A stretch of DNA of 64,000 nt from Vibrio splendidus (GCF_024347615.1 NZ_AP025508.1:992001-1056000); one strand, 5' to 3'; numbered from the stretch's first letter, positions 35,532 to 44,920 are shown. The notes: generated from the letters alone by a model not told the origin. Program-made: numbers and translations.

Positions 35532-38500
35532 TATGACAATTGCTCCTTTTCTGGGTTCTTAGTCGCCTCTTTCTTTGATACTGCAGAGCTAAACTTCGGC
35601 AAAAATGCGTCGTTTAAGCTCTTGCTGATGGTGACTTTGGCACCTTTCATTACCGCACTTAAACGACCATCTTGGTGGTAAAGCGAGATATCAGCCTGCA
35701 GTGAACGAGCCGTGCTTTTTATCACGCTCAGTTCTAGCCAACCTTGGTCACCATTGTGCATCGGTGCGTAACAAACAAACTCACCAATTGCAGACGGTAG
35801 ACTTGCCGCGCCGTACTTCAATCGAGCCCATACCAGCATTGCTTGCAACAGATAATCTTCAGCAAATGGTTGGCTATCGCCAAAGCCTTGCTTAGGAATA
35901 AATGATCCGCAGTCGCTGTTTTCAATCTGAGGCAACTGGCATTGAGCCAATAAGCCTAAGTCGTCAAAGCGTTCAACTGAGGTAATACCTTGCAATCTTG
36001 GTCCATGAAACAGAGTGCCGTCACTGTATAGAGCTTGTGCCGTTGTTACTGGTGTTGAAGAGTTAGCTTCAAAGCGTTTTGTCGACGCTTGTTGAACATC
36101 TTCAGACACTTGCACAGAGGCAACTTGCAACTGAGCTTGATACTGTGGTCGCCCTTGGCAACTGATCACTGCTTTTAGCTGATCTTTTGATTTAGCGTCT
36201 GAAGACAAGACAAGCGTTAGCTCTTGCACTTCATCAGTATCAAAAATCACACCTTTCAGCAGTTTGTAGTTGTGAACGCTAACGTTCACCCCTAACAGTT
36301 GCTCAGCGACTTCACGCATCCATTGGATGGCACACACTGTCGGTAACACTGGGTTACCGGCAATGCAGTGATCTTGAATGAAAGGCAATGCCTTTGGATC
36401 AAGATGACGTGTCACAGTAATGCTTGTATTCAGCGGACTCTTTGCAAGATGCACAGACTCCGCATTAAGCTTTTTTACAGCAGCTTCCTTGTTGTCAGAA
36501 CCTTGCATGCTCGTACCAACCAGCAGTTGAATGCCAGTTTCGTTCAGTAGTTGAGAACTAAATAGCTCTGCACCCGCCTGAAGAGGAATTACGTACACAC
36601 CGCGCTCTGTAAACATACGTTTCAGTGCTGCGTTGACCATGCCACCGTCCCACGGTCCCCAGTTGAAACTCATCACTTTCGCTTGAGGGTTACGCGCAGA
36701 CAATTGTAGAGCCGCTTTGTTTAGGATCTCATTAGACATCGAGTAATCGCTTTGGCCTGTGTTTCCGTAGAAACCCGCCGCCGAAGAGAACATCGCAATC
36801 AGTTTTAGCTTGCTGCTATCAAGACCACCAAGAACCGCTTCTAGTCCGCCCACTTTCGTGCCGTAAACCATGTTCAGTTCATCAAGCGTTTTATCTTGAA
36901 TGTGCTTGTCAGCAAGTACGCCTGCGCCGTGGATAAGACCTGTGATGCCTTCGAAATTCGCCAGCGTTTTCGCTACTGACTCATGGTTCGACACATCTAA
37001 GCTTAGGTATTCAGCGCTCGCGCCAATCTCGTTGAAAGCGGCAAGTGCTGCGTTGATTTCAAGGCTGCTCAATACCGGTTTTAGCAAGGCATCAACTTTC
37101 TTAGGCGTTGGTTTGTCACCTGTTGCTTGTAGGTGAGCGATAGCTGCTGGTTTTAGCTCTTTCTCTTGCTTACCTTGTGCCCACTGAGGTAGCTCAGCTG
37201 AAGTAATATGCTTACTACGACCTGCAAGAATGAAATGAGATTTACATTGCTTAGCAAGCGTCAGTGCACATTCAAACGTCACGCCTTTAGCGCCACCAGT
37301 TACGAGAACTTTGTCGCTCTTGGTGAGTTGAGCACCTGTGTTTTTAGTTTGTGCAGCGCCTGGTGTTGTCGCAATCAGTGTTGCACGACCAGATTCACCG
37401 TTTTCCGCATGGCTAAGGCCGATTTCAACCGTGTTGGTATCGATATCGAACAGTTCACCTGTGATAGCTTCAGCTAGGTGACGAGCATCAATAGAAGCGT
37501 CAGCATCTAATGCACGGCAGAATACGTTTGACCATTCATGGCTCAGTGTCTTAGTTAGACCAGATAGAGCCGCTTGGTTAAGTTCTGCATTCGCTAATTG
37601 CTTAGTATCTAGGTAACCAAAGCCACCATCGATACGGCTTAGTGTGAAGAACACGCTACGACCAGAAACGGCATTCAGTTGGCCATTTAGGTGCTTGGCG
37701 AATAAGAACGCTGTCGTCAGTGAAGCTCTTGAATCTGCATTCAAGTTAACCGCTTGCTCGTTGCTTTGTTTAGCATCAACGATAGCTTGTAAATGAATGA
37801 AGCCAGCAATCACTTTGTTCGACGTTTTATGGTCTGCTTCGATGTCGTTAATAACTGCAGTCACACCAGCATCATCGACGCTGTTGAGTGTGTAGCTTGC
37901 GATTTCACTGTTTAAAGGTGACGCGGCAGAAAGGGCACTACGCACTACGGCAACTTGAATGCCGTTAGCGGTCAACTTTTCTGCTAGAACACCGGCGTTG
38001 TGACCATCATCTGTGATCACGACACAAGCGTCTTTTGAGAAACAATCGACGAGTTTATCTGCCGCTGGTAGCTTTTTTAGCGCTACCTCATTGTGTGGAG
38101 GAAGTTCCGCTGTCGCTGTTTCTGCGATAGGCGTTACTGACTCAGCTTTTGGAGTCGCTACGGGTGCAGTAGCTGATAGCTTGCTTTGCATGTAGGTAAC
38201 GATTTCACCAAGCGTACGACACTCAGCTAAGTCTTCAGGGTTTAGTTCCGGCAGTGTTGGTAGCTGGTCTTGAACCGTACCCAGGATTTCAACGCGTTTG
38301 ATTGAGTCGATACCAAGGTCTGCTTCCATGTCCATCGCTAGGTCGAGCATTTCTGCTGGGTAGCCAGTTTTATCGGCAACCACTTCCATCATTGTTGATT
38401 GAACATGAGCAGGGTTTAGGTCGTTGCTCGTGTTTTCTACTGCGGCCGTAGCTGCTTCTGGAGCTACTGTCGCAGCTTCTGAAATAGGAGCTAACTTGCT

Positions 38501-41500
38501 GTTCATGTAGTCAACGATTTCGCCAAGAGTACGACACTCAGCTAGATCTTCAGGGTTCAGCTCTGGCAATGTTGGTAGCTGGTCTTGAACCGTACCAAGG
38601 ATCTCAACACGTTTGATTGAGTCGATGCCAAGGTCAGCTTCCATATCCATTGCTAGGTCTAGCATTTCTGTTGGGTAGCCCGTTTTATCAGCCACTACGC
38701 TCAGCATTGTTCTTTGAACTTGCTCGGCGTTTAAACCGTTTGAGACTGCTTGCGCAGGTGCAGATACTTGAGCTGCTGCTGGAGCAGAAGCCGGAAGCTT
38801 GCTGTTCATGTAGGCTACGATTTCGCCTAGAGTGCGACATTCAGCTAAGTCTTCAGGGTTTAGCTCTGGAAGAGTCGGTAGTTCGTCTTGAACCGTACCT
38901 AGAATTTCAACACGCTTGATTGAGTCGATACCAAGGTCAGCTTCCATGTCCATTGCTAGGTCTAGCATTTCAGTCGGGTAGCCCGTCTTCTCTGCTACCA
39001 CTTCTAACATGGTTTTTTGAACGACAGCCGCATCTAGACCATTGCTAGATGTTGCCGGAGCAACGGCTGGTGCTAGTGAAGGCGCAGGAGCAGAAGCCGG
39101 AAGCTTGCTGTTCATGTAAGCAACGATTTCGCCAAGAGTACGACACTCAGCTAAGTCTTCAGGGTTTAGCTCTGGAAGAGTAGGCAGTTCATCTTGAACC
39201 GTACCCAGAATCTCAACACGCTTGATTGAGTCGATACCAAGGTCTGCTTCCATATCCATTTCTAGATCAAGCATTTCCGTTGGGTAACCTGTCTTCTCAG
39301 CAACCACTTCTAGCATGGTTTGTTGAACGACTTTTGCATCAAGACCGTTAGCGGCTTGAACAGCAGCAGTTGCGCTTGGCTGTGCTGCCACAGGCGCTGA
39401 TGCTGGCATCTTGCTGTTCATGTAGGTAACGATTTCACCAAGAGTACGACACTCAGCTAAATCTTCAGGGTTCAGCTCAGGTAGGTTTGGCATTTCGTCT
39501 TGAACGGTACCCAGAATCTCTACGCGCTTGATTGAGTCGATACCAAGGTCTGCTTCCATGTCCATTTCTAGATCAAGCATTTCCGTTGGGTAACCCGTTT
39601 TCTCAGCGACCACTTCTAGCATCACTTTTTCAGCATCTGCTGATTGTACTGCTACAGCTACAGGAGCTGGTTGTGCTTTAACTGGTACAGGTTGGGCTGC
39701 AACAGGCGTTGCCGCTTGAGCCGCTACTTGCGGTGCAGGAGCTGCTTTATGTACTGGAGCTTTCTGAGCTACCGCATTTTGAACAGGTGCTGCTTGTACA
39801 GAAGTCGATTGTACTTGAGCTACAGGCTGTTGAACGATAGTTGTTGGAGTCGCTTGAATCGCAGGCTGAGCATTTACAGAAGCAACGAAGGTTGGTTGTG
39901 CCGTTTGTACTGAACCTTGCGTCAGCATATTAAGTGCTGAGTTGTTGCTGTGTGCTTGCATCTCTAGGTAATGAGCGTGAGCTTTTAGCGTTTCAGCTTG
40001 GTGCTGGTGGAACATTTCCATAGAACGCTGTAGGTTCTCAGGAATTGCTACGCCTGCTGTTGCCATTTTCGCTTGCTCAGACATTAGGGTGTTGAACGTG
40101 TCACCGTATTGCTGAGGAATTGCAAGGAACTGCTGATGTACTTCTGCTGCTTGTTGTTGAGCATTGAAGAACGATTGCAGTGAAGACTCATCAACCGTTA
40201 CTTGAGCTGCAGGCTGACTAGTCGCTGGGGCTGTTTGAACCACTTGTGATTGTGGAGTAGCTGTTGCTACTTGTGCACTTGGTGCCGGAGCAACTGACTG
40301 TTGTACATTTGAAGCTTGAGGAGCAGCCACAGGTACTTCAACGATTTCTGTTTTAATCACTTCTTTTTCCACGATTTTCTCGACTTCAACTTTCACTTCA
40401 ACAATCTCAGTCTTTTCGGTGACGTTGCCCGAAGCCAATGATTGATCCATTTTCTTACGAGTAGCAGGGCTGATGTAGTTGGTTGCATTCAGCTTGATGT
40501 TCATTGGTGATGCCTTCGCAGGTTCAGCAATGTCAGCTTGGTAAGGGTCAATGTTGTCTAATGAAACACCTGCCACACACAGTTGAACCGCAGCTAAGCG
40601 AAGTTGTTGGTCACTGTCGCCTTTTGGGCTTGGGTTGATGCTGATTGCGTAAAGCTCTTCGTTCTTATCAGCCAATGTTTTCTCAACCAGCTTTTGAAGA
40701 ATGTTCTTAGGACCGAACTCTACGAATACGCGTGCACCGGCTTCATACATCGCTTCAATTTGCTCGCTAAAACGAACCGATTGCAGCATGTGTTGCTTGA
40801 ACGCTTTCTTAATCGCTTTAGCGTCTTTGCTGTGCAGTTTGCCTGTTGCGTTTGAGTAAAGCGGCAGCGTTGGAGCGCTGAATGAAGCTTTATCAATTGC
40901 AGCAGCAAATGGTTTTTGAGCGTGAGCAACAAGCGGTGTGTGGAAAGCACCAGATACTGGCAGAGCAATCGCTTTGAAGCCTTGTTCAGTTAGCGCTTGT
41001 GCTGCTTGTTGAACCGTCGCAGTTGGACCTGCAATAACCAGTTGAGTCGGAGCGTTGTAGTTGGCAATGCTCACGCCTTCGAATTGGCTGATGCAGCTTT
41101 CAACGGCTGGAAGTTTGTCTGCGTCTAAGATGACCGCAAACATAGTACCGCTGTCACCTTGTTCAGGTGTTGCAGCCATTGCATCGCCACGAGCGAAAGC
41201 TAGCTGGTAGTAATCGTCTTGCGAGATAACACCCGATGCACATAGTGCACTTAGTTCACCAAAGCTGTGGCCTGCAACCATGTTTGCTTTGAAGCCAGCT
41301 TGAGTCATGATGTCGAACTGACCCATAGACACAGTACCAATTGCTGTTTGCGCATTGGCGGTGTTGGTTAGCACAGCTTCTTGAGCTTTGGTTGCTTCTG
41401 GTGTGAAGGTTGGAATTGGGAACAGAATTTGCGACAGAGCCGTTTTCTTGTGCTGACCAAATACCTGATCCGCTTGAGCAAGCTGTTGGCGCATTTCAGG

Positions 41501-43354
41501 GTAATGACACGCAAGTTCGCGACCCATGTTGAGGTATTGCGAACCTTGACCTGCAAATAGCGCTGCCACTTTACCTGCACCATTTTCTGCAATCAGTGCC
41601 GACTCACGGTAGCTAGTACCGTTTGGCATCTGCCAATGTGTTTTGGCTTGGCTCTCAAGCATAGAAACCGCTTGAGTCAGTTGCGCTTGAAGGTCTGCTT
41701 GGTCAGTCACGACTAAACCAAGACGAGCATGCTTAGCGTCAACTTCGCGTAGAGCGTGCTGCTCAGCAAGCGCTTCCAGTTTGAACACAGCGTCTGCAGC
41801 TTGAGTTGAAACCTGGTTGAGCTCATTGATCAGTGCTTGACGAGATTCCGCGCTGAATAACAGTGTTTGCGGTACTTGGCGCTGACGGTATTTGTCACCG
41901 CGAGCGTGCTCTGGCGTGTACTCTTCCAATACAACATGGAAGTTAGTGCCACCAAAACCGAATGAGCTGATACCTGCACGGCGTGGTGTGCCGTCGACAC
42001 GTTTCATCCAAGGACGCGTTTGTGTGTTTAGGTAGAACGGTGAGTTCTCGATATCCAACTTAGGATTCGGAGCCGATACGTTGATCGTTGGCGGCAGTAC
42101 TTTGTGGTGCAGTGCTAATGCAGCTTTGATTAAACCTGCAGTACCCGCAGTTGATTTGGTGTGACCAATTTGAGATTTCACAGAGCCTAACGCAATGTGT
42201 TGCTTCTCTTCATTGTTCTCACTGAATACCGAGTTTAAGCCACCAAATTCAGCCACATCACCCGCTGCAGTACCTGTACCGTGCGCTTCTAAAAGGCCAA
42301 GCGTGTGCGGTGCGAAACCAGCATCATCGTAAGCACGTTTTAGTGCTTTTGCTTGTCCTTCAGGGCGAGGTGCGTAAATACTCTTGAACTTACCATCCGA
42401 AGAAGAACCCACGCCTTTTATCACGGAGTAAATTCTGTCGCCGTCGCGCTCTGCGTCTTCAAGGCGCTTCAGAGCAACCATACCGATACCTTCACCAATC
42501 ATCATGCCTTTTGAGTCGATGTCGAAAGGTTGAATGGTTTCATTGGTGGTAAATGCAGGTGTTTTAGAGAAACTCATGTACATGGTTGGCGAGTTATCAG
42601 TACACACACCACCTGTGATCATCATTTCGCTGCGGCCTTCAACCAGCTCGCTCAGTGCCATGCGCATTGCGGCTAGAGAACCTGCACACGCAGCATCTAC
42701 TACACAGTTGATGCCACCAAGGTCAAAGCGGTTAGCAATACGACCAGAAATTACGTTACCTAATGAACCAGGGAATGAGTTCTCTTCCCAGTGGATGTAT
42801 TGGTCTTGGAACTTTTTGATCAGCATTTCGCTGTCTTCGTCGTTGATGCCACTGCTCTTGAAGACTTTTTTCAAAACAGGGTATTGCAGACGAGCATTCA
42901 AGCTTTGAGCGATCTTCTGACCACCACCAACACCGAGCGTGATACCGATCTTATCGCGATCGTAGCCTTCAGGCAGCTTGGCATCTTCAAGTACTTCTTT
43001 TGCAACGATCAGAGAAAGCAGCTGCGACGTATCAGTCAGTTCTAGGATATTTGGCGGAAGACCGAACTCCATAGGGTTGAAGTCCACTTCTGGGATGAAA
43101 CCACCGCGCTTACAGTAAGACTTGTCTGGCGTAGTACGATCTGAGTCGTAGTAATCTTCTGGACGCCAGTGCGTATCTGGTACTTCAGTAATCGCATCGA
43201 TTTTTTCGCTGATAAGATCCCAAAATTTATTCAGGTAACGAGAGTTCGCAAACATGCTCGCCATACCAACGATAGCGACAGGCATATCTTTAAGGCGTTT
43301 ATTCAGTCGAGAATCGTCGACTGATTCCGGTGTATTTGTCTCGGGTTGGCTCAT
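35531..43354 (-). CDS. pfaA: PUFA synthase subunit PfaA (KS-MAT-5xACP-KR-DH)
   Basis: 2607-residue polyketide synthase-like protein. Ketosynthase (about 24-480, Cys223 in VVDAACAGSLAAM, then EAHGTGTAAGD and KSQIGHTKSTAG). Malonyl-CoA acyltransferase (about 590-910, ALFAGQGSQYLNMG, Ser697 in GHSFGELSAL). A Gln/Ala/Val-rich linker (about 990-1225). Five acyl carrier domains with phosphopantetheine Ser at 1274, 1376, 1478, 1579 and 1684, each in LGIDSIKRVEILGTVQD. Ketoreductase (about 2005-2330, KVLVTGGAKGVTFECAL and YSMSNEILNK). A C-terminal hot-dog dehydratase-like region (about 2370-2590, HCIAGNPVLPTVCAIQWM). ATG at 43354 has GGAG 7 bases upstream. First gene of the operon; the ACPs need PfaE for activation. 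Confidence 0.96.
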   Translation of the reverse strand: MSQPETNTPESVDDSRLNKRLKDMPVAIVGMASMFANSRYLNKFWDLISEKIDAITEVPDTHWRPEDYYDSDRTTPDKSYCKRGGFIPEVDFNPMEFGLPPNILELTDTSQLLSLIVAKEVLEDAKLPEGYDRDKIGITLGVGGGQKIAQSLNARLQYPVLKKVFKSSGINDEDSEMLIKKFQDQYIHWEENSFPGSLGNVISGRIANRFDLGGINCVVDAACAGSLAAMRMALSELVEGRSEMMITGGVCTDNSPTMYMSFSKTPAFTTNETIQPFDIDSKGMMIGEGIGMVALKRLEDAERDGDRIYSVIKGVGSSSDGKFKSIYAPRPEGQAKALKRAYDDAGFAPHTLGLLEAHGTGTAAGDVAEFGGLNSVFSENNEEKQHIALGSVKSQIGHTKSTAGTAGLIKAALALHHKVLPPTINVSAPNPKLDIENSPFYLNTQTRPWMKRVDGTPRRAGISSFGFGGTNFHVVLEEYTPEHARGDKYRQRQVPQTLLFSAESRQALINELNQVSTQAADAVFKLEALAEQHALREVDAKHARLGLVVTDQADLQAQLTQAVSMLESQAKTHWQMPNGTSYRESALIAENGAGKVAALFAGQGSQYLNMGRELACHYPEMRQQLAQADQVFGQHKKTALSQILFPIPTFTPEATKAQEAVLTNTANAQTAIGTVSMGQFDIMTQAGFKANMVAGHSFGELSALCASGVISQDDYYQLAFARGDAMAATPEQGDSGTMFAVILDADKLPAVESCISQFEGVSIANYNAPTQLVIAGPTATVQQAAQALTEQGFKAIALPVSGAFHTPLVAHAQKPFAAAIDKASFSAPTLPLYSNATGKLHSKDAKAIKKAFKQHMLQSVRFSEQIEAMYEAGARVFVEFGPKNILQKLVEKTLADKNEELYAISINPSPKGDSDQQLRLAAVQLCVAGVSLDNIDPYQADIAEPAKASPMNIKLNATNYISPATRKKMDQSLASGNVTEKTEIVEVKVEVEKIVEKEVIKTEIVEVPVAAPQASNVQQSVAPAPSAQVATATPQSQVVQTAPATSQPAAQVTVDESSLQSFFNAQQQAAEVHQQFLAIPQQYGDTFNTLMSEQAKMATAGVAIPENLQRSMEMFHQHQAETLKAHAHYLEMQAHSNNSALNMLTQGSVQTAQPTFVASVNAQPAIQATPTTIVQQPVAQVQSTSVQAAPVQNAVAQKAPVHKAAPAPQVAAQAATPVAAQPVPVKAQPAPVAVAVQSADAEKVMLEVVAEKTGYPTEMLDLEMDMEADLGIDSIKRVEILGTVQDEMPNLPELNPEDLAECRTLGEIVTYMNSKMPASAPVAAQPSATAAVQAANGLDAKVVQQTMLEVVAEKTGYPTEMLDLEMDMEADLGIDSIKRVEILGTVQDELPTLPELNPEDLAECRTLGEIVAYMNSKLPASAPAPSLAPAVAPATSSNGLDAAVVQKTMLEVVAEKTGYPTEMLDLAMDMEADLGIDSIKRVEILGTVQDELPTLPELNPEDLAECRTLGEIVAYMNSKLPASAPAAAQVSAPAQAVSNGLNAEQVQRTMLSVVADKTGYPTEMLDLAMDMEADLGIDSIKRVEILGTVQDQLPTLPELNPEDLAECRTLGEIVDYMNSKLAPISEAATVAPEAATAAVENTSNDLNPAHVQSTMMEVVADKTGYPAEMLDLAMDMEADLGIDSIKRVEILGTVQDQLPTLPELNPEDLAECRTLGEIVTYMQSKLSATAPVATPKAESVTPIAETATAELPPHNEVALKKLPAADKLVDCFSKDACVVITDDGHNAGVLAEKLTANGIQVAVVRSALSAASPLNSEIASYTLNSVDDAGVTAVINDIEADHKTSNKVIAGFIHLQAIVDAKQSNEQAVNLNADSRASLTTAFLFAKHLNGQLNAVSGRSVFFTLSRIDGGFGYLDTKQLANAELNQAALSGLTKTLSHEWSNVFCRALDADASIDARHLAEAITGELFDIDTNTVEIGLSHAENGESGRATLIATTPGAAQTKNTGAQLTKSDKVLVTGGAKGVTFECALTLAKQCKSHFILAGRSKHITSAELPQWAQGKQEKELKPAAIAHLQATGDKPTPKKVDALLKPVLSSLEINAALAAFNEIGASAEYLSLDVSNHESVAKTLANFEGITGLIHGAGVLADKHIQDKTLDELNMVYGTKVGGLEAVLGGLDSSKLKLIAMFSSAAGFYGNTGQSDYSMSNEILNKAALQLSARNPQAKVMSFNWGPWDGGMVNAALKRMFTERGVYVIPLQAGAELFSSQLLNETGIQLLVGTSMQGSDNKEAAVKKLNAESVHLAKSPLNTSITVTRHLDPKALPFIQDHCIAGNPVLPTVCAIQWMREVAEQLLGVNVSVHNYKLLKGVIFDTDEVQELTLVLSSDAKSKDQLKAVISCQGRPQYQAQLQVASVQVSEDVQQASTKRFEANSSTPVTTAQALYSDGTLFHGPRLQGITSVERFDDLGLLAQCQLPQIENSDCGSFIPKQGFGDSQPFAEDYLLQAMLVWARLKYGAASLPSAIGEFVCYAPMHNGDQGWLELSVIKSTARSLQADISLYHQDGRLSAVMKGAKVTISKSLNDAFLPKFSSAVSKKEATKNPEKEQLS
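37993..39640 (-). repeat. Five tandem acyl-carrier-domain repeats inside pfaA
   Basis: The DNA encoding the five ACP domains repeats about every 305 bp. The modification-site Ser codons begin at 39535, 39229, 38923, 38620 and 38305 (read minus), a spacing of 102, 102, 101 and 105 codons. The about 75-residue cores are nearly identical in protein (TGYPTEMLDL, LGIDSIKRVEIL, ELNPEDLAECRTLGEI). Ala/Pro/Val-rich linkers of varying sequence separate them. The repeat unit could expand or contract by recombination. Confidence 0.9.
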
Positions 43355-43560
43355 TATGAGTCTCCACTAGAAATCACAGAAAGTGATGTCGTGTTTTGAG
43401 GCTGCGCTTTTAAAATTAAAGAAAGAAAATCTGAAACAGATTTAGGGAAGCGCAGCTGAAAATTCAGGTTGCTGAGTGGCGGCAACCAGATAGAAATTAG
43501 GCTTTCGAAGTGCGTTGACTTACGAGAGTAGGGGAGGTGTTTCATGCGCGACGGTGGCAT
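43354..43560 (-). CDS. Doubtful 68-codon ORF whose stop overlaps the pfaA start
   Basis: An ORF reading MPPSRMKHLPYSRKSTHFES onward and ending ISSGDS. Its TAA shares a base with the pfaA ATG (TAATG), an arrangement used for translational coupling. However, neither ATG (43560 or 43545) has a ribosome binding site, and the protein has no motif I know. The middle is moderately hydrophobic (about residues 20-50). It could be a leader peptide, a remnant, or chance. Confidence 0.2.
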   Translation of the reverse strand: MPPSRMKHLPYSRKSTHFESLISIWLPPLSNLNFQLRFPKSVSDFLSLILKAQPQNTTSLSVISSGDS

Positions 43561-43682
43561 TCAAATGTTGAGGCGATGTCCATTAAAATCCTGTTCAAAG
43601 TCTGACTAATTGAAAAGTCGGTATCCGCAAAGAAAACGCGTGAATTTGTTTAATGGTTGAGCAGGCTACCCGAGGTGACTTA

Positions 43683-43688
43683 TTGATA
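43683..43688 (-). promoter_or_regulatory. Possible -10 element of the pfaA promoter
   Basis: On the minus strand, TATCAA (4 of 6 to consensus) is preceded by TTG. No recognisable -35 exists 17 bp upstream, as expected for a promoter that needs an activator. The predicted start is near 43676, which would give a leader of about 320 nt. Confidence 0.3.
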
Positions 43689-43711
43689 CAATGCTCCGAG
43701 AGGCCACTATG

Positions 43712-43728
43712 ATCTGTTCAGACCAGAT
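43712..43728. promoter_or_regulatory. Strong FadR-like operator upstream of pfaA
   Basis: ATCTGTTCAGACCAGAT. It matches the FadR core CTGGTCNGACCAG at all but one position, and the flanking AT/AT keeps the symmetry. Its centre (43720) is about 44 bp upstream of the predicted pfaA start, resembling the FadR activation site at fabA in E. coli. It is also about 350 bp upstream of pfaE. Confidence 0.55.
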
Positions 43729-44072
43729 GAATTTGGCATGGTTTTGATTTTTGCATTTTCAATTTCATTAACTTGTTGATAATTAATGGTTATGAGTTGT
43801 TATTTAGTGTTTTTACTCTATATTTTGATTTGGTGAGATCTATGTCATGTTTTTGTAAGTAACATTTAATGGATGCCTCTTGTGCAAGGCTAAGTGTGAT
43901 CTGTGTTTTAATTTGTTATTATTTAAAAAATTGGTTTTAAGCCCGTATATGAAGGGTGTTTCCCTCCCGTATTCTCTAGGTTTTACTTAAATCATAGATG
44001 AGTTAAATTTGTTCGATTTGGTTGTTCCAATCGTGTTTTGAAGAGTGATTTCTAGAAGTGAGTTCGAGTTAA

Positions 44073-44900
44073 ATGAAAACTTCCGTTGTTGATTTGTGGC
44101 TATGTTCTCTGAGTAATTTAGATGACCAGCCAGACAATGTATCGCAGCTCAAAAAGAGACTGACAGCCGATGAGATAGCCAAAGTTGAGCGCTATCGAAT
44201 GCCCTCATCTCAAATTCAGGCTCTGTATGTTCGAAATTACCTAAGAAAGGTGCTGTCTCGCTATTCTGATTTGATGCCTGAAGCGTGGCGCTTTGAATAT
44301 GGCGAGAAAGGAAAGCCAAGTTTAGTCGTCGAACAGCAACTCAAGACGGGGTTAAATTTCAATATTAGTCATAGCAAAGAACATTTGTTGATTGCAGTTT
44401 GCCAGATAGAAGGGAAGCAAGTTCAATTGGGTGTTGATATTGAACACGCAAGAAGTTCGACCAATATCGACTCGATCATGAAGCACTACTTTTCAGATAA
44501 AGAATTGGCGGATTTACTTGAGCTCAGCAAAGAAGAACAGAGAGAGCGTTTTTTCGATCTGTGGGCGTTGAAAGAGTCGTACATCAAAGCGACGGGTAAG
44601 GGGCTGGCCACATCGTTGCGAAGCTTTTCGTTCGAATTCTCCAATCTGACGGAGCAAACATTGCCAATTCACGCTTCGGATTTTCAACCAAACTTGCAGG
44701 ATGAAATTAGATTGCATGGTGAAATCAGCATATACAGTGGAGTTGGGTTGGATGTTACTGAGAAAACCGATAGTTCTACAGATTGGCAGTGTTGCTTAGG
44801 GCGGCTGGACGAACAGTATCGCTTTGCGGTTACACTTGGCGGAAACTTGCTACCCATGCAGATAGAGGTGAGAACCTTTTCGTCGTCTCACCTCTTTTAA
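44073..44900 (+). CDS. pfaE: 4'-phosphopantetheinyl transferase PfaE
   Basis: 275-residue Sfp-type transferase. Seen: the N-terminal Arg-rich region (VERYRMPSSQ, YVRNYLRKVLSRY), NFNISHSKEHLLIAV (94-108), the Mg-binding Asp122/Glu124 in LGVDIEHAR, and WALKESYIKATGKGL (164-178) with Glu168 and Lys172. It moves the phosphopantetheine arm from CoA to the Ser of acyl carrier domains. Its position, divergent from pfaA and with no other carrier-protein gene near, says its substrates are the five PfaA ACPs. In some pfa-bearing bacteria the enzyme is encoded elsewhere. The 3' end forms part of its own terminator. The ribosome binding site is weak (GAGT/GAG). Confidence 0.93.
   Translation: MKTSVVDLWLCSLSNLDDQPDNVSQLKKRLTADEIAKVERYRMPSSQIQALYVRNYLRKVLSRYSDLMPEAWRFEYGEKGKPSLVVEQQLKTGLNFNISHSKEHLLIAVCQIEGKQVQLGVDIEHARSSTNIDSIMKHYFSDKELADLLELSKEEQRERFFDLWALKESYIKATGKGLATSLRSFSFEFSNLTEQTLPIHASDFQPNLQDEIRLHGEISIYSGVGLDVTEKTDSSTDWQCCLGRLDEQYRFAVTLGGNLLPMQIEVRTFSSSHLF
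44864..44898 (+). terminator. Terminator overlapping the 3' end of pfaE
   Basis: 10-bp stem AGAGGTGAGA / TCTCACCTCT followed by TTTT; both arms lie inside the pfaE reading frame and the T run encodes its last Phe before TAA. Confidence 0.75.
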
Positions 44901-44920
44901 GCTAGCTTGGTGAGGTGAAG

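Larger units (their letters stand above)
43355..44072. other. Divergent pfaA / pfaE regulatory region
   Basis: 718 bp, A+T-rich. It contains, from left to right, a 68-codon minus-strand ORF ending at the pfaA start (43354-43560, doubtful), a weak candidate promoter (-10 TATCAA at 43683-43688, minus), a strong FadR-like site (43712-43728), and an imperfect inverted repeat near 44016-44035. No pfaR-like regulator gene is present here, unlike in Shewanella. Confidence 0.6.

Noticed and set aside
38617..39913. Several plus-strand open frames opposite pfaA ACP repeats
   Set aside because: They mirror the ACP-encoding repeats and linkers on the other strand; low-complexity shadows of the real gene.
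25864..44900. pfa locus as a recently acquired genomic island
   Set aside because: Base composition and codon use look like the neighbours, and no integrase, tRNA site or flanking direct repeats are visible; acquisition cannot be supported from this window.
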